A stretch of DNA of 16,690 nt from Acidothermales bacterium (GTDB lineage: Bacteria; Actinomycetota; Actinomycetes; Streptosporangiales; WHST01), in contig JAFMQP010000032.1 of assembly GCA_017354575.1 (NCBI GenBank), positions 1 through 16,690 of the forward strand, written 5' to 3'. Below the pieces are notes generated by a model. It was not told where the DNA came from, did no database searches, and was given only the letters and a program-made list of their open reading frames with translations. Position 1 is the stretch's first letter, and each line of letters begins with the position of its first letter. Below are positions 13,735 through 16,690 of this stretch, in pieces. The position numbers and the translations under genes are program-made.

Positions 13735-14573
13735 GTACCGTCTCCGCAGCAGTGGGCCGTGGCAACCGCGGACGGCGGTCCGTCCTCACGGCCGTCACGT
13801 GGATCGTCGGCATCGGCTTCTTCTTTCCCGTGCTGTGGATGGCGATCACCGGGTTCAAGCAGGAGGCGGACGCCTACACCGACCCGCCGAGGCTGTTCTT
13901 CAAGCCGACGCTCACGCAGTTCGCGACCGTCTTCGACCGCGGTGTTGGCCCGTACCTCGCCAACTCCGCGTTCGCGACGGTCGTGTCGACGCTGCTCGTG
14001 GTCCTGCTCGCGACCCCGGCGGCGTACGCCCTGTCGATGCGTCCGGTGAAGAAGACCCAGGACGTGCTGTTCTTCTTCATCTCCACCAAGATGCTGCCGG
14101 TGGCGGCCGTGATCGTGCCGCTGTACGTCGCCGCCAAGACGCTGTCGATGCTCGACAACGTCTGGACGCTGATCGTCCTCTACACGGCGATGAACCTGCC
14201 GATCGCGGTATGGATGATGCGGTCGTTCTTCCAGGAAGTGCCGGGTGCGATCGTCGAGGCGGCGCAGGTGGACGGCGCGAGCCTGCCGCGGACGCTGTGG
14301 CAGGTGATCCTGCCCATCATCGCGCCCGGCCTCGCGGCGACGGCGCTGATCTGCGTGATCTTCTCGTGGAACGAGTTCTTCTTCGCGGTCAACCTCACCG
14401 CGGCACGCGCTGCGACGGTGCCGGTGTTCCTCGTCGGGTTCATCACGAGCGAGGGCCAGTACTGGGCGCAGCTGTCCGCCGCGGCGACGCTGGCGTCGCT
14501 GCCGGTGATCGTGGCCGGCTGGATCGCGCAGAAGCAGCTCGTCCGCGGCCTGTCGATGGGCGCGGTCAAGTAA
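13731..14573 (+). CDS. ABC transporter permease, MalG/SmoG-like (polyol uptake)
   Basis: A 280-aa inner-membrane permease with about six helices, starting with TWIVGIGFFFPVLWMAITGF (23-42). The EAA loop is EAAQVDGASLPRTLWQVILPI at about 176-196, with G182. The C-terminus RGLSMGAVK is characteristic of the MalG-type subunit ('GLxxGAVKG'). It pairs with the preceding permease, whose stop codon it overlaps (ATGA). No ATP-binding (MalK/SmoK/MtlK) gene follows; the next gene is serS on the opposite strand, and the two coding regions overlap by 8 bp (14566-14573). The importer therefore needs an ATPase encoded elsewhere. In Streptomyces, a single ATPase, MsiK, energises several sugar importers, which is a precedent. 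Confidence 0.93.
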   Translation: MSTVSAAVGRGNRGRRSVLTAVTWIVGIGFFFPVLWMAITGFKQEADAYTDPPRLFFKPTLTQFATVFDRGVGPYLANSAFATVVSTLLVVLLATPAAYALSMRPVKKTQDVLFFFISTKMLPVAAVIVPLYVAAKTLSMLDNVWTLIVLYTAMNLPIAVWMMRSFFQEVPGAIVEAAQVDGASLPRTLWQVILPIIAPGLAATALICVIFSWNEFFFAVNLTAARAATVPVFLVGFITSEGQYWAQLSAAATLASLPVIVAGWIAQKQLVRGLSMGAVK

Positions 14574-15831
14574 CGGGCTTCAGGACGTCGCGGTTGCCGA
14601 GGTACGGGCGTAGCTCCTGCGGCACGTACACCGAACCGTCCGGGCGCTGGTGGTTCTCCAGCAGGGCAACGATCCACCGCGTGGTGGCGAGCGTGCCGTT
14701 GAGCGTCGCGACGTAGCGCGGCCTGCCGTCCTCGCCGCGGTACCGGATGTTGAGCCGCCGGCTCTGGAACTCGGTGCAGTTCGAGGTCGACGTCACCTCG
14801 CGGTACCGGCCCTGTGACGGCACCCACGCCTCGCAGTCGTACTTGCGGGCCGCGGACGAGCCGAGGTCGCCCGCGGCGACGTCGATGACGCGGTAGGGCA
14901 GCTCGGCCTTCGCGAGCATCTCCTTCTCGAACGCCAGCAGCCGCAGGTGCTCGTCGTGCGCGTCCTCGGGACGGCAGTATACGAACATCTCCACCTTGTC
15001 GAACTGGTGCACGCGGATGATGCCGCGGGTGTCCTTGCCGTACGAGCCCGCCTCCGGGCGGAAGCACGTCGACCAGCCCGCGTACCGGCGCGGGAAGGTG
15101 TCGGCGTCGAGGATCTCGTCCATGTGGTAGCCGGCGAGCGGCACCTCGGACGTGCCGACGAGGTAGAGGTCCTTGTCCGGCAGCCGGTAGACCTCGTCGG
15201 CGTGCGCGCCGAGGAAACCGGTGCCCTGCATGACCTCCGGCTTGACGAGCACCGGCGGGATCATCGGCGTGAAGCCGTTGTCGACCGCGGTGCGGAGGGC
15301 GAGGAACAGCAGCGCCTGCTGCAGCTCGGCGCCGACACCCCTCAGGAAGTAGAACCGCGCACCGGACACCTTCGCGCCGCGCTCCACGTCGATCGCGCCG
15401 ATCGTCTCGCCGAGCGCCAGGTGGTCGCGCGGCTCGTAGTCGAACGCCGTGCGCTCGCCGACCTCCTCGAGGACGACGTAGTTCTCCTCGCCGCCGGCGG
15501 GGGCGCCGTCCTCGACGACGTTGGAGAGGTCGAGCATGGTCGCGCTCTCCTGCGCCTGCGCCTCGGACCGGTCGGCGTCGGCCTGCTTCACCTGCGCGGC
15601 GAGGTCCTTCGCCTTGGCCAGCAACGCGTCCCGCTCGTCGCCCTGGACCCGGGAGACCTGCTTGCTCGTCGCCTTCTGCTCGGCCCGGAGCGAGTCGTAC
15701 CGGGCGATGGCGGACCGGCGGCGTTCGTCGGCGGCGAGCCACGCGTCGACGAGGCCCTCGTCCTCGCCACGGGCTCGCTGCGACGCGCGCACCGTGTCGG
15801 GCTGGTCGCGTAGCAGTCTCGGGTCGATCAC
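14566..15831 (-). CDS. serS: Seryl-tRNA synthetase
   Basis: A 421-aa class II aminoacyl-tRNA synthetase, the standard length for bacterial SerRS. The N-terminal long antiparallel coiled coil (about 30-100) grips the tRNA-Ser variable arm. The catalytic domain shows motif 1 (GFTPMIPPVLV near 186), the serine-recognising TSE at 227-229, motif 2 with FRPEAG and the arginine loop (257-277), and motif 3 with GTLATTRWIVALLENHQ (379-395). It charges tRNA-Ser, and also tRNA-Sec where present. The start is GTG 15831 because the protein begins MIDPRLLRDQPDTVR as in homologues. A TACGCT -10 box lies 6 nt upstream, so the transcript is probably leaderless. The end overlaps the convergent permease gene by 8 bp, placing the last two codons (V, T) and the stop inside the permease coding end. 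It follows pheA on the same strand with 58 bp between them. Confidence 0.97.
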   Translation of the reverse strand: MIDPRLLRDQPDTVRASQRARGEDEGLVDAWLAADERRRSAIARYDSLRAEQKATSKQVSRVQGDERDALLAKAKDLAAQVKQADADRSEAQAQESATMLDLSNVVEDGAPAGGEENYVVLEEVGERTAFDYEPRDHLALGETIGAIDVERGAKVSGARFYFLRGVGAELQQALLFLALRTAVDNGFTPMIPPVLVKPEVMQGTGFLGAHADEVYRLPDKDLYLVGTSEVPLAGYHMDEILDADTFPRRYAGWSTCFRPEAGSYGKDTRGIIRVHQFDKVEMFVYCRPEDAHDEHLRLLAFEKEMLAKAELPYRVIDVAAGDLGSSAARKYDCEAWVPSQGRYREVTSTSNCTEFQSRRLNIRYRGEDGRPRYVATLNGTLATTRWIVALLENHQRPDGSVYVPQELRPYLGNRDVLKPVT

Positions 15832-15837
15832 CCGTCG

Positions 15838-15843
15838 AGCGTA
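15838..15843 (-). promoter_or_regulatory. -10 element (TACGCT) for serS, probably leaderless
   Basis: On the minus strand TACGCT fits TANNNT and ends 6 nt before the GTG start at 15831, with no ribosome-binding site. No T-box-like leader is possible in the 58-bp gap to pheA if this start is right. Confidence 0.55.
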
Positions 15844-15889
15844 CCCGCGCGTCCTCTGTGTGCGGCCACCGGTTTACGGCAACAGGCGG

Positions 15890-16690
15890 TCAGTCCAGCC
15901 GACCCTCGCGGATGCGGTCCAGCCAGGCCGCGGCGTCACGGAACTCGGCGTCGGACGTGCCATGACGGACGACCGAGCGGACGCCGTCCTCGCGCGGGTA
16001 GCTGCCGAGGAACCGGACGTCGGCGCAGACCCGGCGAAGCGCGGACAGGGCCTCGCCCACGCGGCGGTCGAGGACGTGTCCCTCGCAGTCGATGGAGAAG
16101 CAGTACCGGCCGTGGCCGTTGCCCGTCGGGCGGGAGTCGATCCGGCTCAGGTTGACGCCGCGGACGGAGAACTCGGTGAGGATCTCCAGCAGCGCGCCGG
16201 GATGGTCGTCGCGGATGAACGCGACCAGCGAGGTGCGGTCGGCGCCCGTCTGGGACGGCGCCGCGGACGGGCGGCTCACCAGGACGAACCTGGTGACGGC
16301 GTCCTTGCGGTCGCCGATGTTCTCGGCGAGCACGTCGAGGCCGTAGTGCTCGACGGCGAGGGGCGACGCGACGGCGGCGTCGAACTGGTCGGTGCGCGCG
16401 ACCTCCTCGGCCGCGGCGGCCGTGGACGCGGCGGGGATGTACTGCGCCTGCGGGAGGTTGTCGGCGAGCCACCCGCGGCACTGGGCGGCGGCGTGCGGGT
16501 GGGTGGCGAGCCGGCGTACCCGCGGCATGGACATGCCGGTGCGCGCGGCGAGCAGGAACCTGATCGGCAGCAGCACCTCGCGGGTGATGACCAGGGGCTC
16601 GCCCGTGGCCAGCTCGTCCAGGGTCGCGGGGACGGCGCCCTCGACGGAGCTCTCGATCGGCACCATGGCCGCGGTCGCGTCGCCGCGGCG
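15890..16690 (-). CDS. pheA: Prephenate dehydratase, 5'-truncated by the window edge
   Basis: The frame is open to the right edge (16690), giving 266 visible residues. An internal ATG at 16666 is not the start, because sequence before it (RRGDATAAM) continues the conserved region leading to VPIESSVEGAV, where homologues have about 50 further residues. The catalytic domain shows the PIESSxEG motif and T-R-F in DAVTRFVLV, whose threonine is essential in the family. The C-terminal ACT domain (about 155-230 of the visible part) contains GALLEIL and SRIDSRP, equivalent to the GALL and ESRP phenylalanine-binding motifs, so feedback inhibition by phenylalanine is expected. It converts prephenate to phenylpyruvate in phenylalanine synthesis. 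It is a stand-alone dehydratase; no chorismate mutase domain is seen in the visible part. serS lies downstream on the same strand. Confidence 0.94.
   Translation of the reverse strand, partial: RRGDATAAMVPIESSVEGAVPATLDELATGEPLVITREVLLPIRFLLAARTGMSMPRVRRLATHPHAAAQCRGWLADNLPQAQYIPAASTAAAAEEVARTDQFDAAVASPLAVEHYGLDVLAENIGDRKDAVTRFVLVSRPSAAPSQTGADRTSLVAFIRDDHPGALLEILTEFSVRGVNLSRIDSRPTGNGHGRYCFSIDCEGHVLDRRVGEALSALRRVCADVRFLGSYPREDGVRSVVRHGTSDAEFRDAAAWLDRIREGRLD

Noticed and set aside
1..16690. tRNA or rRNA genes, CRISPR arrays, insertion sequences, phage genes
   Set aside because: None were recognised. Intergenic gaps are all about 105 bp or shorter and contain no regular repeat arrays or transposase fragments.

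Overview
The window is a compact, high-GC, actinobacterial chromosome segment. Evidence for this is the strong G/C bias at third codon positions, a bacterial proteasome activator (Bpa/PafE, a family restricted to Actinobacteria), a MinD-like ATPase with a long Pro/Gln-rich head of the kind seen in mycelial actinobacteria and near type VII secretion loci, and many apparent leaderless promoters. The genus cannot be fixed from sequence alone. No tRNA, rRNA, CRISPR array, insertion sequence or integrase was seen, and no gap between genes exceeds about 105 bp.

Layout. (1) 1-1277: the end of an EamA/DMT transporter (cut by the left edge) converges on a small-domain methyltransferase, with a near-perfect AT-rich palindrome between them. 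(2) 1279-3528 (-): a 749-aa MinD/ParA-type ATPase with a ~450-residue disordered head, 1 bp upstream of the methyltransferase and probably cotranscribed with it. (3) 3634-4623 (+): a PIG3-type NADPH:quinone oxidoreductase. (4) 4676-6582 (+): three coupled genes, each encoding one membrane anchor plus an extracytoplasmic domain, convergent on a multi-pass membrane protein (6586-7905, -). I recognise no function for these four; they are the least explained part of the window. (5) 7960-8490 (+): bpa, divergent from the multi-pass gene. (6) 8506-9297 (-): a Cof-type HAD phosphatase. (7) 9339-14573: a polyol utilisation module, with a SorC-family regulator (-) divergent from a zinc alcohol dehydrogenase, a polyol-type solute-binding lipoprotein and two ABC permeases (+). 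A striking 10-bp-phased operator array lies between regulator and dehydrogenase. The module carries no ATPase gene. (8) 14566-15831 (-): serS, then 15890-16690 (-): pheA, cut by the right edge.

How it fits together. Quinone oxidoreductase, bpa, HAD phosphatase, serS and pheA look like a conserved actinobacterial housekeeping backbone, since relatives of these genes also lie in one region of the Mycobacterium tuberculosis chromosome as I remember it. The polyol module looks like a self-contained catabolic insertion between the HAD gene and serS. The regulator probably senses a (phospho)polyol and controls uptake by the binding protein and permeases, followed by oxidation to a ketose by the dehydrogenase. 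The transport ATPase must come from elsewhere in the genome. Single-gene units mostly start with a -10 box 6-9 nt before the start codon (leaderless), while genes inside operons use ribosome-binding sites or stop/start overlaps.
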